NCBI GenBank assembly: GCA_037954325.1
Contig: JBBMNZ010000063.1
Coordinates: 293,501-357,500, forward strand
Direction: 5' to 3'
From: Fistularia commersonii
Taxonomy: Eukaryota; Chordata; Actinopteri; Syngnathiformes; Fistulariidae
DNA: 64,000 nucleotides
Part shown: piece by piece, positions 34,169-48,671 of the stretch
Layout of the letters: each line of letters starts with the position of its first letter
How positions within the stretch are numbered: position 1 is the stretch's first letter
Program-made: the position numbers and the translations under genes
Notes under the pieces: model-generated
Seen by the model: only the letters and a program-made list of their open reading frames with translations
The model's database searches: none
Told to the model about the DNA's origin: nothing

Positions 34169-34680
34169 GTTTGGTTGTGGATGCGTTTCGGCTAATGCTA
34201 TTAGCACAGCTATGATGAGTTAAGGTGTGTTTGTGTGTGTGTGTGTGTGTGTGTCTGTGTGTGTGTGTGTGCGTGTGTGTGAGTGTGAATTTGTTTAGGT
34301 GGGGGGGGGTCGCGGACAGGGAGTACCGGGGCCTCGAACGATGAGCTGAGGAGCGGAGGAGGGCAGAAGCCCGGCCCGTGATTCGCTTATGTCCAGCGGT
34401 TCGGGAATTCCAGGGCCCAAAGCGGAGGAGCGATGGAGCTGAGAAGCGGAGGAGCGGAGGTAATGTTTCTCCTCTCAGAGGCGGGGAAGTTTGGGGGCAG
34501 AAGAACCCCTTAGACTGGCTAATGTGAGCATACCCCGGACAAAGATCCCCCGGACGTATGATTGGAGCTCTCGGACCATTGGGCACACACATGTGAATGA
34601 GTGGATGAGCTAATGTTTGTTTGGTTGTGGATGCGTTTCGGCTAATGCTATTAGCACAGCTATGATGAGTTAAGGTGTGT

Positions 34681-34717
<37 letters not shown>

Positions 34718-35058
34718 TGTGTGTGTGTGAGTGTGTTTGTGTGTGTATGTGTGAGAGTTTGTTTAGGTGGGGGGGGGGAGTACCAGGGCCCATAGAGGAG
34801 GAGCGGTGGAGCTGAAAAGCGGAGGAGCGGAGGAGCGGAGGTAATTTTTCTCCTCTCAGAGGCGGGGAAGCTGTGGGGGCAGAAGAACCCCTTAGACCGG
34901 CCAATGTGAGCCTTCTCCGGACATAGATCACCCGGACGTATGACTGGAGCTCCCATACCTCTAGGCACACACATATGTGAATGAGTGGATGAGCTAATGT
35001 TTGTTTTGTTGCGGATACGTTTTGGCCAATGCTATTAGCACAGCTATGATGAGTTCAG

Positions 35059-35089
<31 letters not shown>

Positions 35090-35106
35090 TGCGTGTTTGT
35101 GTGCGT

Positions 35107-35145
<39 letters not shown>

Positions 35146-35296
35146 TGTGCGTGTGTTTATCTGTGTGTGAGAGTTTGTTTTGGTGGTGGTGGGGGTGGTG
35201 GGGGGGGGGGGTCCCGCGGACAGGGAGTACCAGGGCCTGGAGCGGATGAGGTGAGGAGCGGAGGAGGGCAGAAGCCCGGACCGTGATTCGCTTATG
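34169..35296. repeat. GT-rich minisatellite, three monomers (unit 3)
   Basis: Monomers at about 34169, 34619 and 35003. The first has CATACCCCGGAC near 34529 where units 1 and 2 have CATACTCCGGAC. This happens to open a 290-codon minus-strand frame across two monomers, which is not a gene. Confidence 0.83.
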
Positions 35297-36130
35297 TCCC
35301 AAAAATAAACAACAACAAACAATATATGTTTGTTTTGTATATGTTTATATATAAACAACAAAAAATATACAGTTTGATATCTGAGATTCCTTGTGAGTCG
35401 CCAACTTAATTACATGTTGTACTCCCCTTGCAATCATTTTTTCGTTTTAATTTTTTATTAGTCTATCTATTGATTTAATTATTTCATTTTAATTTCTTTT
35501 TTTGTCTAGCATTGTAAATTTCTCACAAACCGTTAACACTATTAACTTCTGATTACATACAGAATGAATGTCCTTATGTCCTTTGGTTCCTCATGCCTGG
35601 TTGTTTCATTGACATTCAGTTCTACCTTGCCATGTTTATTTGTACATTTGTATAGTTGTGTGTACTATTTATGTTCAATTAAAAAAAAAAAAAAAAGAAT
35701 GAGAGGCTGAGAAAATCTCCATGTCTCTCTCTCCCCCCCCTTAATGCCCCCCCCTTCCTCACGGCGGCCGACGCAACGCGTTTCTTGCCGTTGTTGTGGA
35801 AGTAGGGAAAAGGATTCCCCGCGTCGGTGCGAGCGATGCGTTTCAAGGCGTATTGCATGTGTGTATGGAGGGGGGGGGTCTACAGGACACCGCAGACCGG
35901 CAATGGTGCACCTTCTCCGGACATCGATCACCGAAACGTCGGCGTGGAGCCCCCGGAGCAGCCGGCGTGTACATGTGAATGAATGGAGGAGCTAATGTGT
36001 GTGTGGTGGTGGTGGTGTGTGTGGGGGGGGCGTTTCGGCTAATGCTATCAGCACAACTATGATTATTCCCAGAACGTTGAGAACGAGCTCCCGGAACTCC
36101 AGGCATCGTATATAAAAGAGTGGAATTAAG
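35297..36130. repeat. AT-rich LINE-like 3' end, poly(A) and GC-rich spacer (unit 3)
   Basis: A-run ends at 35696. (TGG)n is only about 4 repeats here (near 36005), the shortest of the four units. TATATAAAAG near 36109. Confidence 0.6.
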
Positions 36131-37312
<1,182 letters not shown>

Positions 37313-37643
37313 TGTTATCTGAGAAATATGCTCTCAGTTATTTCCCTTTTATTTTGAATGGCCAGTCCCAGCTTCCGGTCTGTCCGTAGTGTTTTTATTT
37401 GCTTGAAAATAAACTCAACTTCTTCCAGTTCTGCAAAGCAAGAGGCGTGTCACACATATTATTCCTCCGTAAAAGACCCAGTCGGTATTGAGGGGTAGCA
37501 CGCAGATCTACTGCACAGATAACCTCTGATAACAGGTTATGGGCCCAGGAAACCCCCAAAGACGGCTGAAGACAGTTTGGAGCCGCTGAGAAGAGCGACG
37601 ATACTGCAAACTCATCACTGGCCATGGAAAACAAGCAAGCCAG
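37313..37643 (+). mobile_element. Copia B 5' LTR, primer-binding site and gag start (unit 3)
   Basis: LTR 37313-37534, primer-binding site 37535-37548, gag ATG 37624. Confidence 0.85.
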
Positions 37644-38435
37644 ATGATGGAAGGAGACTTGCAGGAGGCAAACAAACTAAACCTGTTTTTTAACAGATTT
37701 GATGAAGGTGCCTCCGCCCACCCTCCCCCCAGTTCCTCTCAGGACTTTCCTTCCCCTGTGCCCTCACCCCTCACTTTAAGGAGCTTTCCCCCTCCCCCAC
37801 GCACCTCTTCTGCTTCCCTGGACGATGTCTCGTTTACACCTCAGCCGTCCTGCCCCCCACTGGGACTCTCTCTGCCCCCCACTGGGACTCTCTCCACCCC
37901 CTCCTGTCGCCTTCACCGCTGAGGAGGTGAGAAGAGAGTTCAGCCGCCTTCCTCCCAGGAAAGCTGCTGGCCCTGACGGCCTTAGCCCCAGAGTGCTGAA
38001 AGGATGTGCCTCTCAGCTGTGTGGGATCTTCTCACATCTCTTCAACCTGAGCCTGACCCAGATGGTTGTCCCCGACCGGTGGAAAACCTCATGCCTGGTT
38101 CCAGCGCCCGAGGTGAAGCATCCCAGCAGACACAACGTCTACAGACCGGTGGCCCTGACATCATACGTCATGAAGTCGCTGGAGAGGCTCGTCCTGAGGC
38201 ACCTTGGCACAGTCGTCGGACCTTCGCTGGACCCCCTGCGGTTCGCATACCACCCACGGATAGGAGTGGAAGACGCCATCATCTTCCTGCTGCACAGAAT
38301 CTACACACACCTGGAGGAGGCAGGAAGCACTGTGAGAGTCATGTTCTTTGACTTCTCCAGTGCTTTTAACACCATTCGACCTGCCCTGCTGAACAGGAAG
38401 CTTCTTGACATGCAGGTAGATGCTCCACTCGCGGC
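37644..38435 (+). pseudogene. Rex1-like RT fragment with 22-bp duplication (unit 3)
   Basis: A tandem copy of CTGCCCCCCACTGGGACTCT plus two bases near 37850-37893 shifts the frame in the Pro-rich linker; the RT part continues in another frame to 38435. Codon 33 is CAG as in unit 1. Confidence 0.82.
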
Positions 38436-38924
38436 TGTTGGAGAGTAATTGTAATTCATGCTGGTCTAAGTTAAAACCTGTAAAGAGGAGACTGAGGTTA
38501 TCATAAGAAATAACACAGACAAGCGACTATTCTTTTGTGCTCTGCAGAGGGGGAGACTCAGCGCGCTCTTTGGAGCCAAGATCCAGAGAATCCCCCCGAG
38601 TTCCTCCTTGCTCGGCTTTTTATTGTGTGAAAGTGTTTATTTACATAACAACATTTATTCAATAGTATAGTTCATGCATATGTGAAGTTGACCAGGATGA
38701 TATACAGGGGTGGTCAGGTTTCTCTCCAGAAGCGTTTATCCTCGTTTAGATTTACGTTTACGGGGGGTAGGTTCTTATCTAAAGATGTTTACGACCATTG
38801 GAATATCTTGGAGGGCCCAACTCTTGTTAGAGGACAAAGGTCTTTTGTGCTCTAGCATGTCTGGCTAACTTCATGTGAGTAGTCGAAATAACATAGTTAT
38901 AGAAATAGAGAGTAAACTCTAACA
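38436..38924 (-). mobile_element. Endogenous retrovirus 3' LTR with canonical far end (unit 3)
   Basis: The plus-strand start reads TGTTGGAGAG, so the LTR ends in CA on its own strand. Other units read TATTAGAGAG. This copy fixes the Rex1/LTR junction at 38435/38436. Confidence 0.84.
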
Positions 38925-39010
38925 ATTCTCTCCTGTTTATGAGACTCCGAACAATGTTAAACTCTTCAGCATCATCATGCCATGTTGGTACATAGTTTAC
39001 AGATAACACT

Positions 39011-40453
39011 TCATACAACATCATGGTCGTCGTCCTCCACAGTCGAATCATTATCATTTTCTTTTTCTGAATCACTTATAGGCAGTTGCTCATATATCTG
39101 TCCAGTGTAGTGAGTCCTTGGTTGGGTCTGCACTGCTACTATTGCCATCTGGACAAAGGCTGCGGAAGCCATTTTAGCAATCATGCTTCTCAAACAAGGA
39201 ATAACGCACATAGTAAATAAACAAAACAAAATAAGAATCACAATCACAGGTGTAAGGCACTTTAAAAGTATTTGCCACCAAGTTCCGTTGATGATCCATC
39301 CAAGAGGGTCAAACTGTAAAAACGACATTAAAGTATCACTGTCCTCTTTACCCTCTAGTTGGTTCTTTAATGTCGTCAATTTGTCATGAATTGCTGTGAA
39401 ATTGTCTCGCATGTCTGGGATATATGTGCAACATTGTTGTCCTATTATCGCACATACACCACCTTCCTTGGCTAAGACAATATCTAAAGCCATACGATTT
39501 TGTAAAAGCATTTCTTTCATAGCCATAGTCTCTGGATTGTTTTGTATCAGTCCATTCAATTCTAGAACCCTTGACGTTAGGTTCTGTAATGTCGCCCAGA
39601 CCTCATTCATTCGATGTCCCGAGTAGGCTACACCATAGTTAGGGAACATTGTCATAAGTATTCCTCTAGAGTCACTTATCAAGGCTCTTCGACTACGTTC
39701 ATGTCCCATAGGCCTAATGAGTTGTACGCTATGAGTCATGTTATGCTCTGGTATAAAAGTCATAGCACTTCCTAATCGGGCCAAATAGCATGTGCCACAC
39801 CAATGTTCAGGCAGATACAGAAATGCTCGTTTGCCACAAATCCATACATGTGTTTTTGGGCATGTATGGATAACCGTATTTGTGTGGGAATGCAAAAATC
39901 CTCCATGGTGGTATACCAGATTTGGTGAGGTTTGTTTCAATGCCCAATAATGGCTTGAGGGCTGTCAGATTCATGGCACACACGCCCATTCCCCACTTTC
40001 CAACCTCACATATACTATTATTATAGTAGTCATAGGTTTTCCTAACCGGTCTATCCGTTTCCATATCTAGCACAGTGTCACACTGTAGTTGGCCTAGATA
40101 ATGCTCTTTCTTACCACACTGTCGTTTCATACAAAATGGTGGTGTCTTTTGTATTGTCATTAGAGTGAATCCCTCAATGACAGTTTTATTGGTTACCATA
40201 GAATAATTAGCTGGTAATCGCCATTTGGATGGATCGTAAGGCAGAAAAGGAAGGACTGAGGTATTTGTTATATTCTGAAAAATTCCAATCTCTGACTCAA
40301 TCCTTGGGAATATACCCATATTATAGACAAGGTCTCACTTTGGTTAATTGGATGAGGTTGTATAGTCGGGTTATGAGACATTGATATTGGCATTACCGTA
40401 CAAACATAACAATCAGTTTGGTCTCCTGCCGTTACATTTACCAATCGCCACCA
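39011..40453 (-). pseudogene. Retroviral env, broken (unit 3)
   Basis: TM half open for 309 codons (39011-39940), with a few substitutions such as Met for Val in NRMALD and Met for Thr after CTYIPD. SU frame 39807-40319 broken as in unit 2. Confidence 0.87.
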
Positions 40454-42217
40454 GAGACTGTCTCGGTGTGGAAGATGAGAAGCAGTATGAACTCTGGGAG
40501 ACTAAATGCTTGACCTGCATGCGGCTACAGGGGCTCAAAGACACAATTCTGAGTGAAACTCCAGAATTTGATGACGATGACGAGGAGGCGAAGGACAAGG
40601 AGCAGAATGAAATGGCCCATGCCGAACCGATCCAGTTTTTAGATGACAAAAGTCTAGGCCTGGTCATGCGCGAAGCTGCAGATGATGGGAGAAAGGCACT
40701 GAAGATGCTACGAGAGTATTACGCAGGTAAAGGGAAGCCTGGCATTATAAACCTGTATACTGACCTGACAAAACTGCAGAAAGGAAGCAATGAAAGCGTA
40801 ACAGACTTTGTGATTAGGGCAGAGACTATAATCACGGTGCTAAGAAATGCAGAGGAAGTCATGAGTGATGATCTTCTCATAGCTATGGTGCTAAAGGGAC
40901 TTCCAGAATCGTTCAAACCATTTGCAGTTCATGTGACTCAAAGTGAAGAAAAGCTCAAATTTGCTGACTTCCGTGTTTTTCAGTGACGTTCAGAGCTGAC
41001 ACACACCATGTTGAGCTGGCAGACGCGACCAAGTGTCAAGGCGTGGCGAAGCAGCGGGGAGAGGCAGAGGTGATCCTCATAGACAGCAGAGGACGTCACC
41101 ACACAGCACCACTGAGAAACGCAATGTTCATCCCTTCCTGTCCACAGGACATTTTTTCTGTGATGGCCGCCACAGCAAACGGAGCAACGGTAATCTTCAA
41201 TGAAGGAAAAGACATAGTCAAAATGAGTGACGGTACTGTATTTCCTATTCATGTGCAGAACACACTTTACTACCTATCTACAGCAGATGAAAGTAATGAC
41301 AAATGCAAAGGGTGTTTTGATTTACAAACATGGCATGAAATTTTCGGCCATTGTAATTAGAGCGATGTACAAAAGTTGACAAAAGTGATTGATGGTATGG
41401 TAATCAAAGGGAAAACTGAAAAACCTGTATCACCATGTGAAGTGTGTATTCAAGGGAAGTTTGTGCAGATCAGAAACAGAGAGCCTGATGCAAGAGCAAC
41501 AAAGGTGTTTGATTTAGTGCATACAGATCTGGCAGGGCCAGTAGATCCCATATCTATAGATGGACACAGATTTGCATTGTCGTTTACTGATGATTATTCC
41601 AACACAATTTTTGTGTACTTTCTCAAACAAAAGAGTGGTACAGTGAGTGCCACAGAGAGATTCTTAGCAGACACTGCCCCTTATGGGAAGATTAAGTGTA
41701 TGAGATCTGACAATTGTACTGAGTTTATGTCAAAAGAGTACCAAGGACTAATGACTAAACGGGGTGTTAGACATGAAACGTCAGCGCCATACTCACCACA
41801 CCAAAACGGGAAAGCAAAGAGAAACTGGAGGACTTTATTCGACATGGCATGGTGCATGTTACTAGGAAGCAACCTACCCAAAACATTGTGGACCCATGCA
41901 GTGCAGACAGCAGCGGTGGTCAGGAACTGATGCTTTAATAATCGGACAAAGCAGACGGCTTACTTTATGTTGACGGGAAAGAAACCAAATGTGTCACAAA
42001 TGCAAAAGTTTGGTGCTGTGTGCTATGCATACAAGCACAACAAAAAGAAACTTGACTCAAGAGGTGAGAAGGGAGTTTTCATTGGATATGCCAAAAATAG
42101 TCCAGCTTATTTTGTATATTATCCAAATAGTGAAAGAGTACTAAAAACACAGACTGCTAAAATTTGTGACAAACCCATCTCCAGAGCAACAAACCCAGAC
42201 AGAGATGAGCTCAGATC

Positions 42218-42219
<2 letters not shown>
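40453..42219 (+). pseudogene. Copia B gag, protease end and integrase (unit 3)
   Basis: Gag stop 40984-40986; integrase-frame stops TAG 41358-41360 and TGA 41928-41930; same Lys at the catalytic Glu position. Confidence 0.87.

Positions 42220-42297
<78 letters not shown>
42220..42297. repeat. (GAT)26 microsatellite (unit 3)
   Basis: Pure GAT run in the Copia B acidic linker. Confidence 0.95.
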
Positions 42298-42424
42298 CTT
42301 CATCTAGCGGCCATAAAATGTAACGAAGCGGAGGGAGAAAGCCATCCGGTGTTCCCCGAGTAGCGGCGACGAACGAGTTTAGAGCCGTGGAGAAGGTTTG
42401 CTTCCCCCCCACCCTCTCTTTCTA

Positions 42425-42455
<31 letters not shown>

Positions 42456-42574
42456 CTTCTTCTTCTTCTTCTTCTTCTTCTTCTTCTTCTTCTTCTTCTT
42501 CTTCTTCTTCTACAGTTTCTAGTCCATACATCATCGCTGGTCTCACCACTGTCTTGTACACCTTTGTACACCTT
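42298..42574 (-). mobile_element. S right-end fragment, (TTC)n and RTE remnant (block a, unit 3)
   Basis: (TTC)28 at 42427-42510, six repeats longer than block a of the other units; then the short RTE piece. Confidence 0.74.
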
Positions 42575-43537
42575 GGAAATGGGCAGCCCCGTATCTGACC
42601 GTGTGACACAGCCAAGCAGTGCAGACAATGTGAGACGATCAACTAGAACCAAAAAGAAGCCCAGTTACTTTAATGGTTATGTGACTAGTGCTATTGACGA
42701 TGACCAAGTGTTCACTAACATTGACTACTGTTATAGACTGGCGTGTGGTGTCCCACAGACATTTAAAGAGGCAAGGAGTTCCCTCAATGCTGACAAGTGG
42801 ATGAAATCTATGGACGACGAGATGGAGTCATTGAGAGAGAACAACACTTTGACCCTAACACAGCTACCCCAAGGCAAGTGTGCAGTGGGGGTGGGGGGGT
42901 GGGTGTATGCGCTAAAAAGAAATGAAGTTGGCACAAACAAATATAAAGCTCATTATTTTGCTAAGGGCTACAGTCAAAAGTATGGCACGGATTTTGAGGA
43001 AACATTTTCTCCAACAGCAAATGTGACAAGTGTGAGGGTGTTCATGCAGAAATCAGTTCAGGAAAATTTGGCAGGTCGTCATTGGAATCTGATGCTCCAT
43101 TCTTACTTGATTGACAACGACTTTATTCAGAATGAAGCAGATCATTGTGTCTATGTCAAAGAAAACCAAAATGACAAGGTCATCATCATAATATGGGTAG
43201 ATGATTTAATCATAGCTGCGAGTGATGAGGAAGTAATGAAAGAGGTGAAAATCATGCTTACAGCTAGATTTAAAATGAAGGACTTGGCCAAAGTGATCAA
43301 AATCAATACCCAGAAAATATGTCAGTCAGAAGAGTGTGTTAAGATGTCACAAAGAAAATATGTGGAAAGGGAGCCCTACACTATTGTCCAACACAAGAGA
43401 TGCCGGCAGATGTTATGACAAAGCCTGCATCGCAGTTTAAGTTGTTGAATTTTTCAAAGTTGTTGTTTGGGTCATGAGTATTTTATTTTGATGTAAATGG
43501 GCAAAGATACCAATAATATGAGAGCAAGTGGGGGCGT
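42575..43537 (+). pseudogene. Copia B reverse transcriptase, block a (unit 3)
   Basis: Motif A deletion and read-through end as in unit 1 block a. Confidence 0.87.
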
Positions 43538-44093
43538 TGTCAACTGAGAAATATGCTCTCAATTATTTTCCGTGTTATTTCGAAGGGCCAGTCTCAGCTT
43601 CCGGTCAACAGGACCCCGCAGACCGGCCAAGGTGCACCTTCTTCGGACACGGATCCCCGTGACGTCGGCGTGAAGCTCCGGGAGCACCAGACATGCACCT
43701 ATGAATAAGCGGAGGAGTCGACTCCATAAGTCCTCCACTCACGGCCTCGGTGTCACTGAATCGAGCAATTTGGTTTTTAATGTTTAAAAATCGGCTTAAC
43801 ATTGAGGTGGAAAACACAGCGGTATCGTTAAAATACAGTAACAGGGTGATAACATCCATGTAAGAAGTGGAGGGGGATTTATTGCACTCACGGCCCCACT
43901 CGTTTATTCCTCTCATACACAGCTGCCAGATCACCTGGTGGGGCTTCAAGCGCTGTGCACAGTCGGATGCCGCCATCTAGCGGCCATAAAATGTAACGAA
44001 GTGGAGGGAGAAAGCCATCCAGTGTTCCCCAAGTAGCGGCGACGAACGAGCTTAGAGCCGTGAAGAAGGTTTGCTTCCCCCCCACCCTCTCTT

Positions 44094-44099
<6 letters not shown>
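43538..44099. repeat. Copia B LTR fragment (43538-43605) and S inner type (unit 3)
   Basis: One private change, CACCTATGAA for CACGTATGAA near 43697. Confidence 0.77.
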
Positions 44100-44128
<29 letters not shown>

Positions 44129-44700
44129 CTTCTTCTTCTTCTTCTTCTTCTTCTTCTTCTTCTTCTTCTTCTTCTTCTTTCTCTCCTTCTTCTTCTTCTT
44201 CTTCTTCTTCTTCTTCTTCTTCTTCTTCTTCTTCTTCTTCTTCTTCTTCTTCTTTTGTCTTTTCCCGTCAGGTGTGGCCACAGCGAGTCAACTTTCTCCA
44301 TCTAACCCTATTCTCCGTATCCTCCTCTCTCACACCAACTGCCTTCATCTCCTCTCTCACCACGTCCATAAATCCTCTCTTTGGTCTTCCTCGAGGCCTC
44401 TTGCCTTGCAGCTCCAATTCCAGCATCCGTCTACCAATATATTCTCTATCCCTCCTCTGTACATGACCGAACCATCTCGGTCTGGCTTCTCTGACCTTCT
44501 CTCCAAAACATCGAACATGTGCTGTTCCTCTGATAGACTCATTCCTGATCCTATCCATCCTGGTCACTCCCAAAGAGAACCTCAACATCCTCATATCTGC
44601 AACCTCTAGTTCTGCCTGCTATCTTTCGGTCATTGTAACAGTTTCTAGTGCATATATCATCGCTGGGCTCAACACTGTCTTGTACACCTTTGTACACCTT
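44100..44700 (-). mobile_element. RTE 3' end with (GAA)n tail, block b (unit 3)
   Basis: (TTC)n 44100-44253, then RTE C-terminus with the block-b TAG. Confidence 0.85.
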
Positions 44701-45833
44701 GGAAATGGGCAACCCCGTATCTGACCGTGTGACACAGCCAAGCAGTGCAGACAATGTGAGACGATCAACTAGAACCAAAAAGAAGCCCAGTTACTTTAAT
44801 GGTTATGTGATTAGTGCTATTGACGATGACCAAGTGTTCACTAACATTGACTACTGTTATAGACTGGCGTGTGGTGTCCCACAGACATAAAAAGAGGCAA
44901 GGAGTTCCCTCAATGCTGACAAGTGGATGAAATCTATGGACGAAGAGATGGAGTCATTGAGAGAGAACAACACTTTTACCCTAACACAGCTACCCCAAGG
45001 CAAGTGTGCAGTGGCGGGGGGGTGGGGGTGGGGGGTGGGGGGGGCTGGGCGTATGCGCTAAATAGAAATGAAGATGGCACAAACAAATATAAAGCTCATT
45101 ATTTTGCTAAGGGCTACAGTCAAAAGTATGGCACGGATTTTGAGGAAACATTTTCTCCAACAGCAAATATGACAAGTGTGAGGGTGTTTATGCAGAAATC
45201 AGTTCAGGAAAATTTGTTACTACACCAAATGGATGTAAAGACAGCCTATCTTCATGCACCCATAGATTGTGAGCTCTGTGTAGAACAACCAGAAGGGTAT
45301 GAAGTAACAAATACAAAACAGAAGCTGGTGCGTAAACTTGAAAAGTGACTATACGGCCTTAAACAGGCAGGTCGTCATTGGAATCTGATGCTCCATTCTT
45401 ACTTGATTGACAACGACTTTATTCAGAATGAAGCAGATCATTGTGTCTATGTCAAAGAAAACCAAAATGACAAAGTCATCATCATAATATGGGTAGATGA
45501 TTTAATCATAGCTGCGAGTGATGAGGAAGTAATGAAAGAGGTGAAAATCATGCTTACAGCTAGATTTAAAATGAAGGACTTGGCCAAAGTGATCAAAATC
45601 AATACCCAGAAAATATGTCAGTCAGAAGAGTGTGTTAAGATGTCACAAAGAAAATATGTGGAAAGGTAGCCCTACAGTATTGTCCAACACAAGAGATGCC
45701 GGCAGATGTTATGACAAAGCCTGCATCGCAGTTTAAGTTGTTGAATTTTTCAAAGTTGTTGTTTGGGTCATGAGTATTTTATTTTGATGTAAATGGGCAA
45801 AGATACCAATAATATGAGAGCAAGGGGGGGCGT
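44701..45833 (+). pseudogene. Copia B reverse transcriptase, block b (unit 3)
   Basis: Same mixed G/T tract, TAA, TGA (45346-45348) and TAG (45667-45669) as block b of unit 1. Confidence 0.87.
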
Positions 45834-46389
45834 TGTCAACTGAGAAATATGCTCTCAATTATTTTCCGTGTTATTTCGAAGGGCCAGTCTCAGCTTCCGG
45901 TCAACAGGACCCCGCAGACCGGCCAAGGTGCACCTTCTTCGGACACGGATCCCCGTGACGTCGGCGTGAAGCTCCGGGAGCACCAGACATGCACGTATGA
46001 ATAAGCGGAGGAGTCGACTCCATAAGTCCTCCACTCACGGCCTCGGTGTCACTGAATCGAGCAATTTGGTTTTTAATGTTTAAAAATCGGCTTAACATTG
46101 AGGTGGAAAACACAGCGGTATCGTTAAAATACAGTAACAGGGTGATAACATCCATGTAAGACGTGGAGGGGGATTTATTGCACTCACGGCCCCACTCGTT
46201 TATTCCTCTCATACACAGCTGCCAGATCACCTGGTGGGGCTTCAAGCGCTGTGCACAGTCGGATGCCGCCATCTAGCGGCCATAAAATGTAACGAAGTGG
46301 AGGGAGAAAGCCATCCAGTGTTCCCCAAGTAGCGGCGACGAACGAGCTTAGAGCCGTGAAGAAGGTTTGCTTCCCCCCCACCCTCTCTT

Positions 46390-46395
<6 letters not shown>
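45834..46395. repeat. Copia B LTR fragment (45834-45901) and S inner type (unit 3)
   Basis: Carries AAGACGTGG like the matching position in unit 1 (15069), which supports unit 1/unit 3 pairing. Confidence 0.77.
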
Positions 46396-46424
<29 letters not shown>

Positions 46425-46994
46425 CTTCTTCTTCTTCTTCTTCTTCTTCTTCTTTTTCTCCTTCTTCTTCTTCTTCTTCTTCTTCTTCTTCTTCTTCTTC
46501 TTCTTCTTCTTCTTCTTCTTCTTCTTCTTCTTCTTCTTCTTCTTCTTCTTTTGTCTTTTCCTGTCAGGTGTGGCCACAGCGAGTCAACTTTCTCCATCTA
46601 ACCCTATTCTCCGTATCCTCCTCTCTCACACCAACTGCCTTCATCTCCTCTCTCACCACGTCCATAAATCCTCTCTTTGGTCTTCCTCGAGGCCTCTTGC
46701 CTTGCAGCTCCAATTCCAGCATCCGTCTACCAATATATTCTCTATCCCTCCTCTGTACATGACCGAACCATCTCGGTCTGGCTTCTCTGACCTTCTCTCC
46801 AAAACATCGAACATGTGCTGTTCCTCTGATAGACTCAGTCCTGATCCTATCCATCCTGGTCACTCCCAAAGAGAACCTCAACATCCTCATATCTGCAACC
46901 TCTAGTTCTGCCTGCTGTCTTTCAGTCATTGTAACAGTTTCTAGTGCATATATCATCGCTGGGCTCAACACTGTCTTGTACACCTTTGTACACC
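46396..46994 (-). mobile_element. RTE 3' end with (GAA)n tail, block c (unit 3)
   Basis: (TTC)n 46396-46549; RTE C-terminus open for 166 codons as in unit 1 block c, with Thr for Asn in DRIRTES. Confidence 0.85.
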
Positions 46995-48130
46995 TTGGAA
47001 ATGGGCAACCCCGTATCTGACCGTGTGACACAGCCAAGCAGTGCAGACAATGTGAGACGATCAACTAGAACCAAAAAGAAGCCCAGTTACTTTAATGGTT
47101 ATGTGACAAGTGCTATTGACGATGACCAAGTGTTCACTAACATTGACTACTGTTATAGACTGGCGTGTGGTGTCCCACAGACATAAAAAGAGGCAAGGAG
47201 TTCCCTCAATGCTGACAAGTGGATGAAATCTATGGACGAAGAGATGGAGTCATTGAGAGAGAACAACACTTTTACCCTAACACAGCTACCCCAAGGCAAG
47301 TGTGCAGTGGCGGGGGGGTGGGGGTGGGGGCTGGGGGGGGCTGGGCGTATGCGCTAAATAGAAATGAAGATGGCACAAACAAATATAAAGCTTGTTATTT
47401 TGCTAAGGGCTACAGTCAAAAGTATGGCACGGATTTTGAGGAAACATTTTCTCCAACAGCAAATATGACAAGTGTGAGGGTGTTTATGCAGAAATCAGTT
47501 CAGGAAAAATTGTTACTACACCAAATGGATGTAAAGACAGCCTATCTTCATGCACCCATAGATTGTGAGCTCTGTGTAGAACAACCAGAAGGGTATGAAG
47601 TAACAAGTAAAAAAACAGAAGCTGGTGCGTAAACTTGAAAAGTCACTATACGGCCTTAAACAGGCAGGTCGTCATTGGAATCTGATGCTCCATTCTTACT
47701 TGATTGACAATGACTTTATTCAGAATGAAGCAGATCATTGTGTCTATGTCAAAGAAAACCAAAATGACAAGGTCATCATCATAATATGGGCAGATGATTT
47801 AATCATAGCTGCGAGTGATGAGGAAGTAATGAAAGAGGTGAAAATCATGCTTACAGCTAGATTTAAAATGAAGGACTTGGCCAAAGTGATCAAAATCAAT
47901 ACCCAGAAAATATGTCAGTCAGAAGAGTGTGTTAAGATGTCACAAAGAAAATATGTGGAAAGGTAGCCCTACAGTATTGTCCAACACAAGAGATGCCGGC
48001 AGATGTTATGACAAAGCCTGCATCGCAGTTTAAGTTGTTGAATTTTTCAAAGTTGTTGTTTGGGTCATGAGTATTTTATTTTGATGTAAATGGGCAAAGA
48101 TACCAATAATATGAGAGCAAGTGGGGGCGT
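46995..48130 (+). pseudogene. Copia B reverse transcriptase, block c (unit 3)
   Basis: WADD box, extra A near 47610, and sense KLEKS as in unit 1 block c. Cys for Arg in KACYFAKGY (near 47391). Confidence 0.87.
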
Positions 48131-48671
48131 TGTCAACTGAGAAATATGCTCTCAATTATTTTCCGTGTTATTTCGAAGGGCCAGTCTCAGCTTCCGGTCA
48201 ACAGGACCCCGCAGACCGGCCAAGGTGCACCTTCTTCGGACACGGATCCCCGTGACGTCGGCGTGAAGCTCCGGGAGCACCAGACATGCACATATGAATA
48301 AGCGGAGGAGTCGACTCCATAAGTCCTCCACTCACGGCCTCGGTGTCACTGAATCGAGCAATCTGTTTTTTTAATGTTTAAAAATCGGCTTAACATTGAG
48401 GTCGAAAAAACAGCGGTATCGTTAAAATACAGTAACAGGGTGATAACATCCATGTAAGAAGTGGAGGGGGATTTATTGCACTCACGGCCCCACTCGTTTA
48501 TTCCTCTCATACACAGCGGCCATATCGCCTGGTGGAGCTCCAAGCGCTGTGCACAGTCGGATGCCGCCATCTAGCGGACATAAAATGTAACGAAGCGGAG
48601 GGAGAAAGCCATCCGGTGTTCCACAAGTAGCGGCGACGAACGAGTTTAGAGCCGTGGAGAAGGTTTGCTTT
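48131..48671. repeat. Copia B LTR fragment (48131-48198) and S outer type
   Basis: Outer S (CTGTTTTTTTAATG, TTTAGAGCCGTGGAG) into the unit 4 RTE fragment. Confidence 0.78.

Noticed and set aside
34098..34970. 290-codon minus-strand frame in unit 3
   Set aside because: Opened by chance across two minisatellite monomers and absent at this length from the other units.
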